A stretch of DNA of 64,000 nucleotides from DATJGS01 sp035494735 (GCA_035494735.1 DATJGS010000019.1:62001-126000); one strand, 5' to 3'. Counted from the first letter of the stretch, positions 52,762 through 61,178 are shown. The notes: generated by a model not told the origin, from the letters alone. Made by a program: numbers and translations.

Positions 52762-53595
52762 CTAGCGGTACTGCGTCTTCAGCTGGCCCCAGGTGCTGTG
52801 ATGCGTGGGCGTCGCCTGGTCGTTCTCGAAGCAGATGTTCGCCCAGCTACCCTGGAAGTCCACGTTCACGCCCTGGCCGAGGTAGCCCATCATGTAGCCA
52901 CCCGCGTAGGCCGGCACCAGCTCGCCCCACAGACCGTGCGGCGGGTCTTCGGCCGTGTTGCCCTGATCGAAGGGCAGCGGGCCGCTCGTGTAGGCGACCG
53001 ACGCGTACGTGAGGTTGTACGTGATCGTCGCCGGATCGGCCGACGACAGCGAGTGCGGGAAGTACACGATCTCCATGTGAGCGGTCGTGCCCTTCACGTA
53101 GTGGACGCCGTTGTTGACCGTGAACGAGTAGAACGGCAGCCGGCCGCCGAAACACGCCACCTCGCCGGTGTTGGCGTTCAGCATGAACTGGCCGTCGTTG
53201 TGTGCCGACCACCAGGGGCTGAGCCGCAGACCGCCTTCGCCGCCGCCCGTTCCGCTCAGCGTCACGTCGGCGCAGAAGCGGTACGCGCTGCAGTTCTCGA
53301 ACGCCGCGTCCGTCGAACCGTCGGTGGAGAAGCTCCACGTGTGGCGGTTCGCGAAGCCGAAGCAGTCGAGCGTGTCGTCGTGAACGCTCACGAGCGACGG
53401 ATAGTTGTTCGTGAAGGTGAGAGTCGAAGTCGGACAATCGTTGAAGTCACGAAGTCCGAGCGTCGCGCTCGTGGGGTTCGGGGTCGAACCAGGACAGGTT
53501 CGGCCGTCGCCCGCGTGCGCGAACACCGCGCTCAGCGCGAGCGCCGCAACTGCGACGCCCATCGCTGCCAGTCTGTTGTAGCGGATCCGCTTCAT
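52762..53595 (-). CDS. exported protein of unknown function
   Basis: 277 residues; ATG 53595 with AAAGGAGA about 10 bases upstream. Signal peptide MKRIRYNRLAAMGVAVAALALSAVFAHA. The mature protein is rich in Ser, Thr, Tyr and Gly with paired Cys (FNDCPTS, DCFGFANRH, ENCSAYRFCADVTL, EVACFGGRL, NICFEND), suggesting a disulphide-stabilised beta fold such as a jelly roll. No family recognised and no sorting module at the C-terminus. It heads the leftward glycan block, divergent from the GH1 gene, so a role in glycan binding or wall function is possible but unsupported. Confidence 0.6.
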   Translation of the reverse strand: MKRIRYNRLAAMGVAVAALALSAVFAHAGDGRTCPGSTPNPTSATLGLRDFNDCPTSTLTFTNNYPSLVSVHDDTLDCFGFANRHTWSFSTDGSTDAAFENCSAYRFCADVTLSGTGGGEGGLRLSPWWSAHNDGQFMLNANTGEVACFGGRLPFYSFTVNNGVHYVKGTTAHMEIVYFPHSLSSADPATITYNLTYASVAYTSGPLPFDQGNTAEDPPHGLWGELVPAYAGGYMMGYLGQGVNVDFQGSWANICFENDQATPTHHSTWGQLKTQYR

Positions 53596-53985
53596 GGGGA
53601 ATGTCTCCTTTCGGGAGCAAGGGTCACGATTTGCGGATCGTGAGTGATGAGCAAGCTGCTGGCACGCGTCCGACACAGAGGTACCGGAGGGTCGACGGCG
53701 GCGGTCGCGGGGGAAGCGAGCGCTCGAGGACGCGGCCGGTTTTCGATTGCGCCTGACGCATGAAAACGATTACATTCCGTTCCGGAACAGTCAAGGATCG
53801 AATGCCGATCGGGCACGAATCGCCCCGAAAAAGTGCCTCAGACGGGCGCGATCGATCGGGCCCCGACCTTCCCCCCACCCAGCCGTCGGTGACGCAGTGG
53901 CGGGTCTGTGCGCACGCGTCAGCGCGACGGCCCGACCCTCGCGAAACGATATCCGGGACAAGAGCCGGCAATTCAGGAAGGCGCG
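53596..53985. other. 390-base divergent intergenic region of the glycan block
   Basis: No gene. It separates the leftward exported-protein gene and the rightward GH1 gene and must hold promoters for both. It contains a LacI-like palindrome (53760-53775), a perfect 10-base palindrome GTTCCGGAAC (53779-53788), and on the minus strand TTGACT (53796-53791) followed 14-16 bases later by TGTAAT/TAATCG overlapping the LacI-like site. AGGAAGG precedes the GH1 start. Confidence 0.5.
53760..53775. promoter_or_regulatory. candidate LacI-family operator
   Basis: The 16-base site reads ATGAAAACGATTACAT and fits the symmetric pattern ATGWAAWCGWTTWCAT with the central CG typical of LacI/GalR operators; 12 of 16 positions are symmetric. 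It sits between the divergent GH1 and exported-protein genes. The LacI regulator at 40.8-41.9 kb is the obvious candidate, but binding is inferred. Confidence 0.45.
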
Positions 53986-55356
53986 ATGAACGGCACCGAC
54001 AGATTCCCCGAGGGCTTCCTTTGGGGCGCAGCGACTTCGGCGTACCAGATCGAAGGCTCTCCCCTGGCCGACGGCGCCGGGCCCAGCATCTGGCACCGCT
54101 TCTCGCACACGCCGGGGCGGACGCGAGCCGGCGCCTCGGCCGACGTGGCATGCGATCACTACCGGCGCTGGTCCGAAGACGTCGACCTGATGCGCGAGCT
54201 CGGGCTGCAGAGCTATCGCTTCAGCCTGTCGTGGTCGCGCATCCTGCCCGAGGGCAAGGGCCGTGTGAATCCGCGCGGCATCGACTTCTATTCGCGCCTC
54301 GTCGACAAGCTGCTCGACGCCGGCATCGCGCCGATGGCCACGCTGTACCACTGGGACCTGCCGGCCGCGCTCGATGACCTGGGCGGATGGCTGAACCCCG
54401 ACGTGCGCCACTGGTTCGCCGAGTACGCGGACGTGGTGTTCCGTGCGCTCGCCGACCGCGTGCCCATGTTCGCGACCATCAACGAGCCGTGGGTCGTCGC
54501 CCACGACGGCTACTGGACCGGCGTGAACGCGCCCGGGCACCGCAACGCGTTCGAGCTGCCGATCGTCGCGCACCACACGTTGTGCGCGCACGGCGCGGCG
54601 GTGCAGGCCTATCGCGCGTGCGGCAGCGGCAGCGCGGCGAAGGGCACGATCGGGCTCGTCGTGAACCTCGAGCCCAAGTATCCGGCCAGCGTCATGCCCA
54701 TCGACGACCAGGCGGTGACGCGCGCCGACGCGTACTTCAACCGCCAGTACCTCGATCCCGTGCTGCTCGGGCGCTACCCCGAGGATCTGATCGCGCTGTA
54801 CGGCGAGGCGTGGCCGAACCCCGATCCCGCGGACCTGGAGCTGATCCACCAGCCCATCGACTTCGTGGGCGTGAACTACTACACGCGCAAAGTCGTGCGC
54901 CACGACGACGGCGTATGGCCGGACCGCGCGCATCCGGTCGACGTGCCGGGCGCGACGTACAGCGAGACGCACTGGGAGTTCTTTCCGGCCGGCCTCACGC
55001 GCACGCTGTGCGGGATCCGCGAGCGCTACGGCGACGTGCCCCTGTACGTCACCGAGAACGGCGTGGCCATTGCCGACCCGCCGCCCGCGACCGACGGCGT
55101 CATCGTGGACGCGCTGCGCGTCCGTTACCTGCGCGATCACCTCAACGCGGTGCGCGCCGCCATGCAGCAGGGCGTCGACGTGCGCGGCTACTACGTGTGG
55201 TCGCTGTTCGACAACCTCGAGTGGTCCGCGGGATACTCGAAGCGCTTCGGCATCGTCCACGTGGACTTCGATTCACTGAAGCGCACGCCGAAGGCCAGCG
55301 CGCGCGTCTACAGCGAATGGATCGCGGCGCACGGCCTGGAGCGCGCCCGGACCTAG
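53986..55356 (+). CDS. bgl: GH1 beta-glucosidase
   Basis: 456 residues; ATG 53986 with AGGAAGG nearby. TIM-barrel GH1 enzyme with all key features: FPEGFLWGAATSAYQIEG (7-24), the acid/base Glu167 in TINEPW, the nucleophile Glu357 in YVTENG, YHWDLP (121-126) and the substrate-binding Trp in SLFDNLEWSAGYSKRFGIVHVDF. No signal peptide, so it acts in the cytosol on imported beta-linked oligosaccharides, releasing glucose by retention. Divergent from the glycan block and followed within 25 bases by a leader peptide and phosphofructokinase, so sugar cleavage and glycolytic entry are probably co-transcribed. Confidence 0.95.
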   Translation: MNGTDRFPEGFLWGAATSAYQIEGSPLADGAGPSIWHRFSHTPGRTRAGASADVACDHYRRWSEDVDLMRELGLQSYRFSLSWSRILPEGKGRVNPRGIDFYSRLVDKLLDAGIAPMATLYHWDLPAALDDLGGWLNPDVRHWFAEYADVVFRALADRVPMFATINEPWVVAHDGYWTGVNAPGHRNAFELPIVAHHTLCAHGAAVQAYRACGSGSAAKGTIGLVVNLEPKYPASVMPIDDQAVTRADAYFNRQYLDPVLLGRYPEDLIALYGEAWPNPDPADLELIHQPIDFVGVNYYTRKVVRHDDGVWPDRAHPVDVPGATYSETHWEFFPAGLTRTLCGIRERYGDVPLYVTENGVAIADPPPATDGVIVDALRVRYLRDHLNAVRAAMQQGVDVRGYYVWSLFDNLEWSAGYSKRFGIVHVDFDSLKRTPKASARVYSEWIAAHGLERART

Positions 55357-55379
55357 GTTCTTCGAAAGGAGCGTGTGCC

Positions 55380-55436
55380 GTGGCCGACCTCGAGCGGGAC
55401 AGCGCCGACCGCCGCGCCGCGCGCGGACGCCCATGA
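55380..55436 (+). CDS. 18-residue leader peptide coupled to phosphofructokinase
   Basis: GTG 55380 lies eight bases after a strong ribosome site AAAGGAG (55365-55371). The frame encodes 18 residues (MADLERDSADRRAARGRP) and ends with TGA overlapping the phosphofructokinase ATG at 55433. The good ribosome site belongs to this frame, not to the enzyme, which has none of its own. It is Arg/Asp-rich. A coupling or regulatory leader is the simplest reading; an ancestral frameshifted N-terminus is the alternative. Confidence 0.5.
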   Translation: MADLERDSADRRAARGRP

Positions 55437-56725
55437 CGCCGCGCGGACGCATGGCCATCCTCGTCGGCGGCGGCCCGGCGCCCGGCATCAACGCCGTGAT
55501 CGGCGCCGCGACCATTCGCGCCGCACTTCATGGGGTCGAAGTGCTCGGCATCGAGGACGGCTTCGAGTGGCTGATGCGCGGCGACATCGACCACGTGCGC
55601 CCGCTGACCATCGAGGGCGTCAGCCGCATCCACTTCCGCGGCGGCTCGCATCTCGGCATCTCGCGCGCGAACCCGACGCGGCACCGTGAAGACCTGGAGC
55701 GCGTCATCGTCGCGCTGCGCCGCCTCGACGTCACGGACCTCATTACCATCGGCGGCGATGACACCGCGTTCTCGGCCGTGCGCCTCGAGCACCAGTCCGC
55801 CGGGCGGCTGCGCGTCGTGCACGTGCCCAAGTCCATCGACAACGACCTCGACCTGCCGCCGTCCGTCGATACGTTCGGTTACCAGACCGCGCGCCACGTC
55901 GGCGTCGAGCTGGTCAAGAACCTGATGGTGGACGCGAAGACCACGTCGCGCTGGTACTACGTCGTGGCGATGGGCCGTAAGGCGGGACACCTCGCGCTCG
56001 GCATCGGCAAGGCGGTCGGCGCCACGCTCACGCTGATTCCCGAGGAATTCCCGCGACGGCCGATTCCGCTGCGCCAGGTCGTCGACACGCTGGTCGGCGC
56101 GCACGTCAAACGCCTCGCCGCGGGCCGGCGCGACGGCATCGCTGTGATCGCGGAAGGCGTGATCCTCGGCATCGACCCGCGCGACTTGGAGGCCATCGAG
56201 GAAGTGGAGCGCGACGAGCACGGCCACCTGCGCCTCGCCGAGGTCAACTTCGGTGAGATCCTGAAGGACGCGGTGCACGACCGGCTCACCGCGCTCGGCG
56301 TCACGTCGACCATCGTGGCCAAGAACGTGGGCTACGAGCTGCGCTGCGCCGATCCGATCCCGTTCGACATGGAATACGCGCGCGACCTGGGCTATTGCGC
56401 GGCGAAGTGGCTGCTGGGCGGCGGCAACGCGTGCGTGGTCACGCTGGAGGCCGGGCGCTTCGTGCCGATTCCGTTCGAGTCGCTCGTCGACGAGTCGACG
56501 GGCCGTGCGCGCGTGCGCTTCGTGGACATCCGCTCCGCGCGCTACGGGATCGCGCGGCGCTACATGATCCGACTGCGCCGCGACGACTTCGACGATCCGG
56601 CCGCGATCGCGGATTGCGCGAAAGCGTGCGGGCTCGACGCGGAGGACTTCCGCGGCCAGTTCGCGTACCTGGTCGAGGACGAGCCGCCCGCGGTGATCCT
56701 CGAGGACGCCGAGTCGAGCATCTAG
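55433..56725 (+). CDS. pfp: 6-phosphofructokinase, probably pyrophosphate-dependent
   Basis: 430 residues from ATG 55433 (55451 possible). PFK fold with GGGPAPGINAVIGA (12-25), TIGGDDTAFSA (105-115), VPKSIDNDLD (131-140), MGRKAGHLALGIGKAVGATLTLIPEE and AEGVILGI. The phosphoryl-donor discriminator positions are Asp in GGDD (about 110) and Lys in PKSIDND (about 133). Known pyrophosphate-using enzymes have Asp and Lys there, and ATP enzymes have Gly at both, so PPi is the likely donor. It converts fructose 6-phosphate to fructose 1,6-bisphosphate, reversibly if PPi-linked. It is coupled to a short leader frame and follows the beta-glucosidase. Confidence 0.9.
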   Translation: MTPRGRMAILVGGGPAPGINAVIGAATIRAALHGVEVLGIEDGFEWLMRGDIDHVRPLTIEGVSRIHFRGGSHLGISRANPTRHREDLERVIVALRRLDVTDLITIGGDDTAFSAVRLEHQSAGRLRVVHVPKSIDNDLDLPPSVDTFGYQTARHVGVELVKNLMVDAKTTSRWYYVVAMGRKAGHLALGIGKAVGATLTLIPEEFPRRPIPLRQVVDTLVGAHVKRLAAGRRDGIAVIAEGVILGIDPRDLEAIEEVERDEHGHLRLAEVNFGEILKDAVHDRLTALGVTSTIVAKNVGYELRCADPIPFDMEYARDLGYCAAKWLLGGGNACVVTLEAGRFVPIPFESLVDESTGRARVRFVDIRSARYGIARRYMIRLRRDDFDDPAAIADCAKACGLDAEDFRGQFAYLVEDEPPAVILEDAESSI

Positions 56726-57021
56726 CGCTGCGCCTGATGCGTGGATTAGGGGTGGCGCGACACGGTGCGTGATTCCGCTCCGCTCATGTTGCTGCACGCG
56801 GACCCGCATCGCGCCCCCGCATCACGGCCTCGCCTCTGTCGAGACGAGCGGGGGAGACAGCGCCTCCATGTTGCGAGGCGCGACACGGCGCGTCCAAGGA
56901 ATTTCGGCGACGACGGCCGCGCGGGCGAGAGAATTGTCGCAACGGCGTCACTAGCGCGTGGAATCTCGCCGATGTCGGAGAGGATGCCGCCGAAACACGC
57001 ATTCGCGCCGGCGCGCCGACC
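56726..57021. other. gene-free stretch between convergent genes
   Basis: About 300 bases between the ends of the phosphofructokinase and PreT-type genes. No strong hairpin with a U-tail, repeat or short gene was recognised. Confidence 0.5.
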
Positions 57022-58389
57022 CTACACGTGCCCCGCGTGCATGGCGGCGTCCGCCCGCACCGTGACGCCGAGCAGCGCGCAGATCGCGCGCGCGGCGCGC
57101 TTGCCCTCTTGAGCGGCGTTCACGACTTCCTGCCCGCCGCTCACCGCGTCGCCGCCCGCGAACACCTTGGGATTCCCGGTGCGACCGGTCGCGGCGTCGG
57201 CGACGATGCAGCCCTTCGCGTCGAACGCGAGGCCGGGGAACGTGGCGAGCGTCTCGCGCAGCCGCGCCTGGCCGATGCCGAGCACGATCAAATCCGCGTC
57301 GATCACGCGGCCGTCGGCGAGCGTGAGGCCGCGCACGGCGCCGGTCGCGTCGCGCAGCACCGACTTCGGCACGGCGCGCTCCAGCATCGTGACGCCCTCG
57401 CCGCGCGCCGCGTTCATCTCGTGCGCGTAGCCCGGCATCTCGGCGACCGTGCGCCGGTACACCATCGTGACCGACGGCACGCCGAGCCGCGCCAGCTCGC
57501 GCGCCGCGTCGATCGCCGTGTTGCCGCCGCCGATGACGAGCGCGTGCCGCACGCCGGACACGGCGAAACCCGGCTCCAGCTTCATGCGCTCGATCCACGC
57601 CGTCGCGCCGACCACGCCGATGCCGTCCTCGCCCGGAATGCCGAGGCTCGCGTCCGCGCCGAGCCCGACGCCGACGAACACCGCGTCGTAGTCGCGCAGG
57701 AGATCCGCGGCCTGCACGTCGCGTCCGACTTCGACGCCGGTCCTGATGGTGACGCCGAGCGATTGGATGAAGCCGACCTCGGCGAGCGAGCCCGCGACCT
57801 CCATCTTATAAGGAGCGACGCCCGTGGAATTGAGCCCGCCGGGCACGGCGCGCTTCTCGAGCACCGTCACCGCCACGCCCTCGAGCGCGAGGTACGCCGC
57901 GGTCGCCAGCGACGCCGGCCCGCCGCCGACGCACGCCACCTTCCTGCCCGTGGACGGCGCCGCCGTGAACAACTGCGCCGCTCCCCCTGAGGCGAACGTC
58001 TTCTCGACCGCGTAGCGCTGCAGGCGCCCGATCGCGATCGGCGTGCGATGCCAGTCGTTGTACACGCACGCGCCGGCGCACAGCACTTCGACCGGGCACA
58101 CGCGCGCGCACGAGTAGCCGAGCACGTTCGCGGACAGGATGACCTTTGCCGAGCCGCGCAGGTTGTCGGTCGCGATCTTGCGGATGAAGCCGGGGATGTC
58201 GATGCCGGTCGGGCAGGCTTCGACGCACGGCGCGTCGTGGCAGTAGAGGCAGCGATTGGCCTCGGCCACGGCCTCGCCCGAGAGATACAGCGGCTTGCCG
58301 TCGCCGATCTTCCGCTCCAGGCGATCGAGCGGGACGATCGCGTCCCACGTGCGGGCGGCGGTTGCGCGAGCCGGCGGCGGGACGCTCAT
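57022..58389 (-). CDS. preT: PreT-type Fe-S flavoprotein (dihydropyrimidine dehydrogenase subunit / GltD-like)
   Basis: 455 residues; ATG 58389 overlaps the dihydropyrimidinase stop (ATGA). The N-terminal 4Fe-4S region has CLYCHDAPCVEACP (about 47-60) and CARVCPVEVLCAGAC (about 94-108). FAD- and NAD-binding Rossmann motifs follow: VGGGPASLATAAYLALEGVAVTVLEK and VIGGGNTAIDAARELARLG. GGDAVSGGQEVVNAAQEGKRAARAI closes the fold. This is the GltD/PreT architecture, which passes electrons from NAD(P)H to a partner flavoprotein. The neighbouring dihydropyrimidinase points to pyrimidine degradation, so PreT is the best name. PreA, the catalytic subunit, is not in the window. Confidence 0.87.
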   Translation of the reverse strand: MSVPPPARATAARTWDAIVPLDRLERKIGDGKPLYLSGEAVAEANRCLYCHDAPCVEACPTGIDIPGFIRKIATDNLRGSAKVILSANVLGYSCARVCPVEVLCAGACVYNDWHRTPIAIGRLQRYAVEKTFASGGAAQLFTAAPSTGRKVACVGGGPASLATAAYLALEGVAVTVLEKRAVPGGLNSTGVAPYKMEVAGSLAEVGFIQSLGVTIRTGVEVGRDVQAADLLRDYDAVFVGVGLGADASLGIPGEDGIGVVGATAWIERMKLEPGFAVSGVRHALVIGGGNTAIDAARELARLGVPSVTMVYRRTVAEMPGYAHEMNAARGEGVTMLERAVPKSVLRDATGAVRGLTLADGRVIDADLIVLGIGQARLRETLATFPGLAFDAKGCIVADAATGRTGNPKVFAGGDAVSGGQEVVNAAQEGKRAARAICALLGVTVRADAAMHAGHV

Positions 58390-59819
58390 GCTCGCCCCGC
58401 GGGCGCCGTGGCGCGTCCGGGCACCGGCGTGCCGCGGCGCGAGACCTGGCGCTGGATGAAGCGCCCGGCACCGCGCTCGACCTTGAGGTTGCCGTCCGCG
58501 AACTGGACGCGTCCGTTCACCACGACGTGGCTCGGCTTCCCCTTCACCTTGAAGCCCTCGAAGATGCTGCGATCGGCCTTCGAGTGGTGCGTCTTCGCGC
58601 CGCGCGTGCCGTCGCTCGTCGGGTCGTAGATCACGAGATCGGCGTCCGCGCCGACGGCGATCGTGCCCTTGCGCGGATAGAGCCCGAAGATCTTCGCCGG
58701 GTTCGTGCTGCCGAGCGCGACCATCTTCTGCAGGTCGAAGCGCCCCTCGCACACGCCGTACGTGTACATGAGCTGCAGGCGATCCTCGATGCCGGCCGCG
58801 CCGTTCGGGATCGTCGTGAAGTTGTCCTTGCCCATCTTCTTCTGCTCGAACAGGAACGGGCAGTGGTCCGTGCCCACGCTGTCGAGCATGCCGCTCGCCA
58901 GCCCGCGCCACAGCGCGTCGTGGTGGCCGCGATGCGCGGGGCGGATCGGCGGGCTCATCACGTACGTGGCGCCCTCGAAGTTCGGCTTCGCGAACACGGT
59001 GTCGTCGAGCAGCAGGTACTGCGGGCACGTCTCGCCGTAGCAGTGCTGGCCCTCGAGCTTCGCGCGCTCCAGCGCCTCGACCGATTCGCGACACGTCATG
59101 TGCACGATGTACGCCGTCGCGCCGTGGAGCCGCGCCATCATGAGCGCGCGGTTCGTGGCTTCGCCCTCGACCGGGCTCGGGCGTGACACCGGATGGAACT
59201 CGGGGCCGAGATCGCCGCGCGCCACCAGTTCCTTCTGCAGGGCGAACACCGCGTCGCCGTTTTCGCAGTGCACGGTGACGACCGCACCCAGCTTCGCGGC
59301 GTGCTTCATCACCTGATACAGCTCGCCGTCGTCGACCATGATGGCGTTCTTGTACGCCATGAAGACCTTGAACGACGTGATGCCGTGATCCTGGACGACC
59401 TGGCGCATCTCGTCCGCGGTCTTGTCGCCCCAGCCGGTGATGGCCATGTGGTACGTGTAGTCGGCGACCGCCTTCGCGGAGCGCTCGCGCCACAGCTTCA
59501 AGCCTTCGAGCAGCGACTGCCCACGGTTCGGGATGCAGAAGTCGACGAAGCACGTCGTGCCGCCCGCGATGCCGGACGCGCCGCCGCTCTCGAAGTCGTC
59601 GCAGCTCACCGTGCCCATGAACGGCAGCTCCATGTGCACGTGCGGATCGATGAAGCCGGGGAACACGAACTGCCCCGAGGCGTCGAGCACGTCGTCCTTG
59701 GCCGAGCGCTTCTCCAGCCCCTCGCCGATCGCCACGATGCGCCCGCCGTCGCAGTAGACGTCGGCCACCGTGCGATCCGCCGCGGTCACGATCTCGCCGT
59801 TCTTGATGAGCAGTCCCAT
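58386..59819 (-). CDS. hydA: dihydropyrimidinase (D-hydantoinase)
   Basis: 477 residues of the cyclic amidohydrolase family; opens dihydrouracil or dihydrothymine, and hydantoins, to N-carbamoyl-beta-amino acids. All binuclear zinc ligands are visible: His60 and His62 (PHVHME), carbamylated Lys151 (SFKVFMAYK), His184 (VHCEN), His240 (VHMTC) and Asp318 (GTDHCPF). The C-terminus past residue 455 is a short low-complexity extension. The ATG has a GGAG-type site (GGGGGAGAAGGACC). It is coupled to the PreT-type gene. The third pathway enzyme, beta-ureidopropionase, is not seen. Confidence 0.95.
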   Translation of the reverse strand: MGLLIKNGEIVTAADRTVADVYCDGGRIVAIGEGLEKRSAKDDVLDASGQFVFPGFIDPHVHMELPFMGTVSCDDFESGGASGIAGGTTCFVDFCIPNRGQSLLEGLKLWRERSAKAVADYTYHMAITGWGDKTADEMRQVVQDHGITSFKVFMAYKNAIMVDDGELYQVMKHAAKLGAVVTVHCENGDAVFALQKELVARGDLGPEFHPVSRPSPVEGEATNRALMMARLHGATAYIVHMTCRESVEALERAKLEGQHCYGETCPQYLLLDDTVFAKPNFEGATYVMSPPIRPAHRGHHDALWRGLASGMLDSVGTDHCPFLFEQKKMGKDNFTTIPNGAAGIEDRLQLMYTYGVCEGRFDLQKMVALGSTNPAKIFGLYPRKGTIAVGADADLVIYDPTSDGTRGAKTHHSKADRSIFEGFKVKGKPSHVVVNGRVQFADGNLKVERGAGRFIQRQVSRRGTPVPGRATAPAGRA

Positions 59820-59976
59820 GGTCCTTCTCCCCCGCAGTTCGTAGGGAATTCGTCGGGCCGGATCCGCGCGCCTCGCGGTGCGCGGCGGGAATCGGCGGGC
59901 GTGTGATGTCGAGAGTGCGAAGACTCGCGCCGGGAATCCTATGCCGGGATCGCGCTCCGGACAAGGACGGGAACGG

Positions 59977-60402
59977 TTAGTACGTCTCCCACGTCCCCGG
60001 CGTCACCAGCTCGATCGAGTGCCCGTCCGGGTCGCGGACGTACAGGCTGCGCCCGCCGCGCGTCCACGTCACGCGGCTCTCGATCGCGATGCCGCACTCC
60101 GCGAGCCGCGCCTCCCACGCCTCGACGTCGCCCGCGCCGATCGCGAACGCGACGTGCACCGGCCCGGCGCCGTCGTGCGGCGGGATCCAGCCGCCGTCGA
60201 ACTGGAGCCCGTCGCGCGTCGCGCCGCGGTGGAACAGGAGCAGCAGCGTCGCGCCTCCCGCGTCGATCGAGCTGAGGCGCTGCCCGTCCGACAACACGCG
60301 CAGCCCGAGCACGTCCCGATAGAACGCGACCGCGCGCTGCATGTCGTCGACGTACAGCGCCGTCTCGACGACGCGGTGGATGGAAGGGGCGGGCGCCGTC
60401 AT
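59977..60402 (-). CDS. VOC-family (glyoxalase/bleomycin-resistance fold) protein
   Basis: 141 residues from ATG 60402; an in-frame TTG at 60417 is less likely. Two beta-alpha-beta-beta-beta modules are visible: HRVVETALYVDDMQRAVAFYRDVLGLRVLSD and GAGPVHVAFAIGAGDVEAWEARLAECGIAIESRVTWTRGGRSLYVRDPDGHSIELVTPG. Metal-binding candidates are His near the N-terminus, His in PVHVAF and Glu in SIELV, the usual VOC triad. Substrate unknown. It starts 25 bases after the 230-residue gene and is separated from hydA by 157 bases. Confidence 0.88.
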   Translation of the reverse strand: MTAPAPSIHRVVETALYVDDMQRAVAFYRDVLGLRVLSDGQRLSSIDAGGATLLLLFHRGATRDGLQFDGGWIPPHDGAGPVHVAFAIGAGDVEAWEARLAECGIAIESRVTWTRGGRSLYVRDPDGHSIELVTPGTWETY

Positions 60403-60427
60403 GCGCGCGCCGGCCAACGCATTTCGC

Positions 60428-61120
60428 TCACCACGCGCGATGCTCCACGAGCTTCATCCACGTCGCATTGGGCTCCGGGCCTTCGAAGCTCTCGAGCATG
60501 ACGTCGTTCGCGTCGGCCCAGAATGTGTAGCCCTCGGATTCTTCCGCGGGCGGCAGGCTCACGATGTAGCGCTTCGCGGCGACGCGGCCCCACGGCGCGT
60601 CGACATCCGCGCGCTCGACGCAGCGCAGCTTCATGCGCTCGGGGCTCACCGCCATCAGCGGCGGTCCGATGCGCAGCACGGGGAATTCGTGCTCCCCGCC
60701 CAGCGCGAAATCGCGCCGCGACAGGATGAAGCGCTGGAACAACGGCGACGTCGACTCGACTTCGCACACGTCCGGGAAGTCGCCCTCTTGCTCGCGCGTC
60801 TGGCCTTCGTACTCGAGGCGCGCGCGCCAGCGGCCGCCACCCGCTTCGTGCGTCGCGCGCACCACGCGCGGGCCGACGCGCCATTCGACCTCCATGCCGA
60901 GCAGACGGAAGTCCTCGGTCAGGCGCAGGCGATAGCCCTGGAAGTTCGGGAACGGATGGGGCGCGATCAGCTCGTGCTCGCCGCTCGCGATCAGGTGATC
61001 GCCCGCGTGCCCGAGGCGCCAGCGCTCTTCCCCGCACTCGCGGCCGCCGTGAAAGACCACGTAGCGACCTTCGGCGACGCGGAGCGGCGTCTGGATCGAG
61101 CGCTCGGGCTGGGAGTTCAT
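60428..61120 (-). CDS. conserved-looking protein of unknown function
   Basis: 230 residues, ATG 61120. No signal peptide or membrane helix. The pattern is a beta-rich single domain: RYVVFHGGRECGEERWRLG, HPFPNFQGYRLRLTEDFRLLGMEVEWRVG, EGQTREQEGDFPDVCEVESTSPLFQRFILSRRDF, VLRIGPPLMAVSPERMKLRCVER, GYTFWADANDVMLESFEGP. Repeated antiparallel strands recall lipid- or glycolipid-binding beta-barrels (DUF3108-like), but no family assignment is safe. No strong ribosome site; TATTCT lies 12-17 bases before the ATG. Probably co-transcribed with the VOC gene 25 bases downstream. Confidence 0.6.
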   Translation of the reverse strand: MNSQPERSIQTPLRVAEGRYVVFHGGRECGEERWRLGHAGDHLIASGEHELIAPHPFPNFQGYRLRLTEDFRLLGMEVEWRVGPRVVRATHEAGGGRWRARLEYEGQTREQEGDFPDVCEVESTSPLFQRFILSRRDFALGGEHEFPVLRIGPPLMAVSPERMKLRCVERADVDAPWGRVAAKRYIVSLPPAEESEGYTFWADANDVMLESFEGPEPNATWMKLVEHRAW

Positions 61121-61178
61121 GGCGCCGTCAGAATACAACGCCGGCGCCAGCGTGACGCCCCGGCCTGCCGCCCCGCAC

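Noticed and set aside
53779..53788. GTTCCGGAAC palindrome as a separate operator
   Set aside because: Ten-base palindromes are common in GC-rich DNA; no second copy was noticed, so it is only mentioned with the adjacent LacI-like site.
57022..59964. apparent 980-residue protein ending in the PreT sequence
   Set aside because: The upstream part is an out-of-frame reading of dihydropyrimidinase; the true start overlaps its stop as ATGA.
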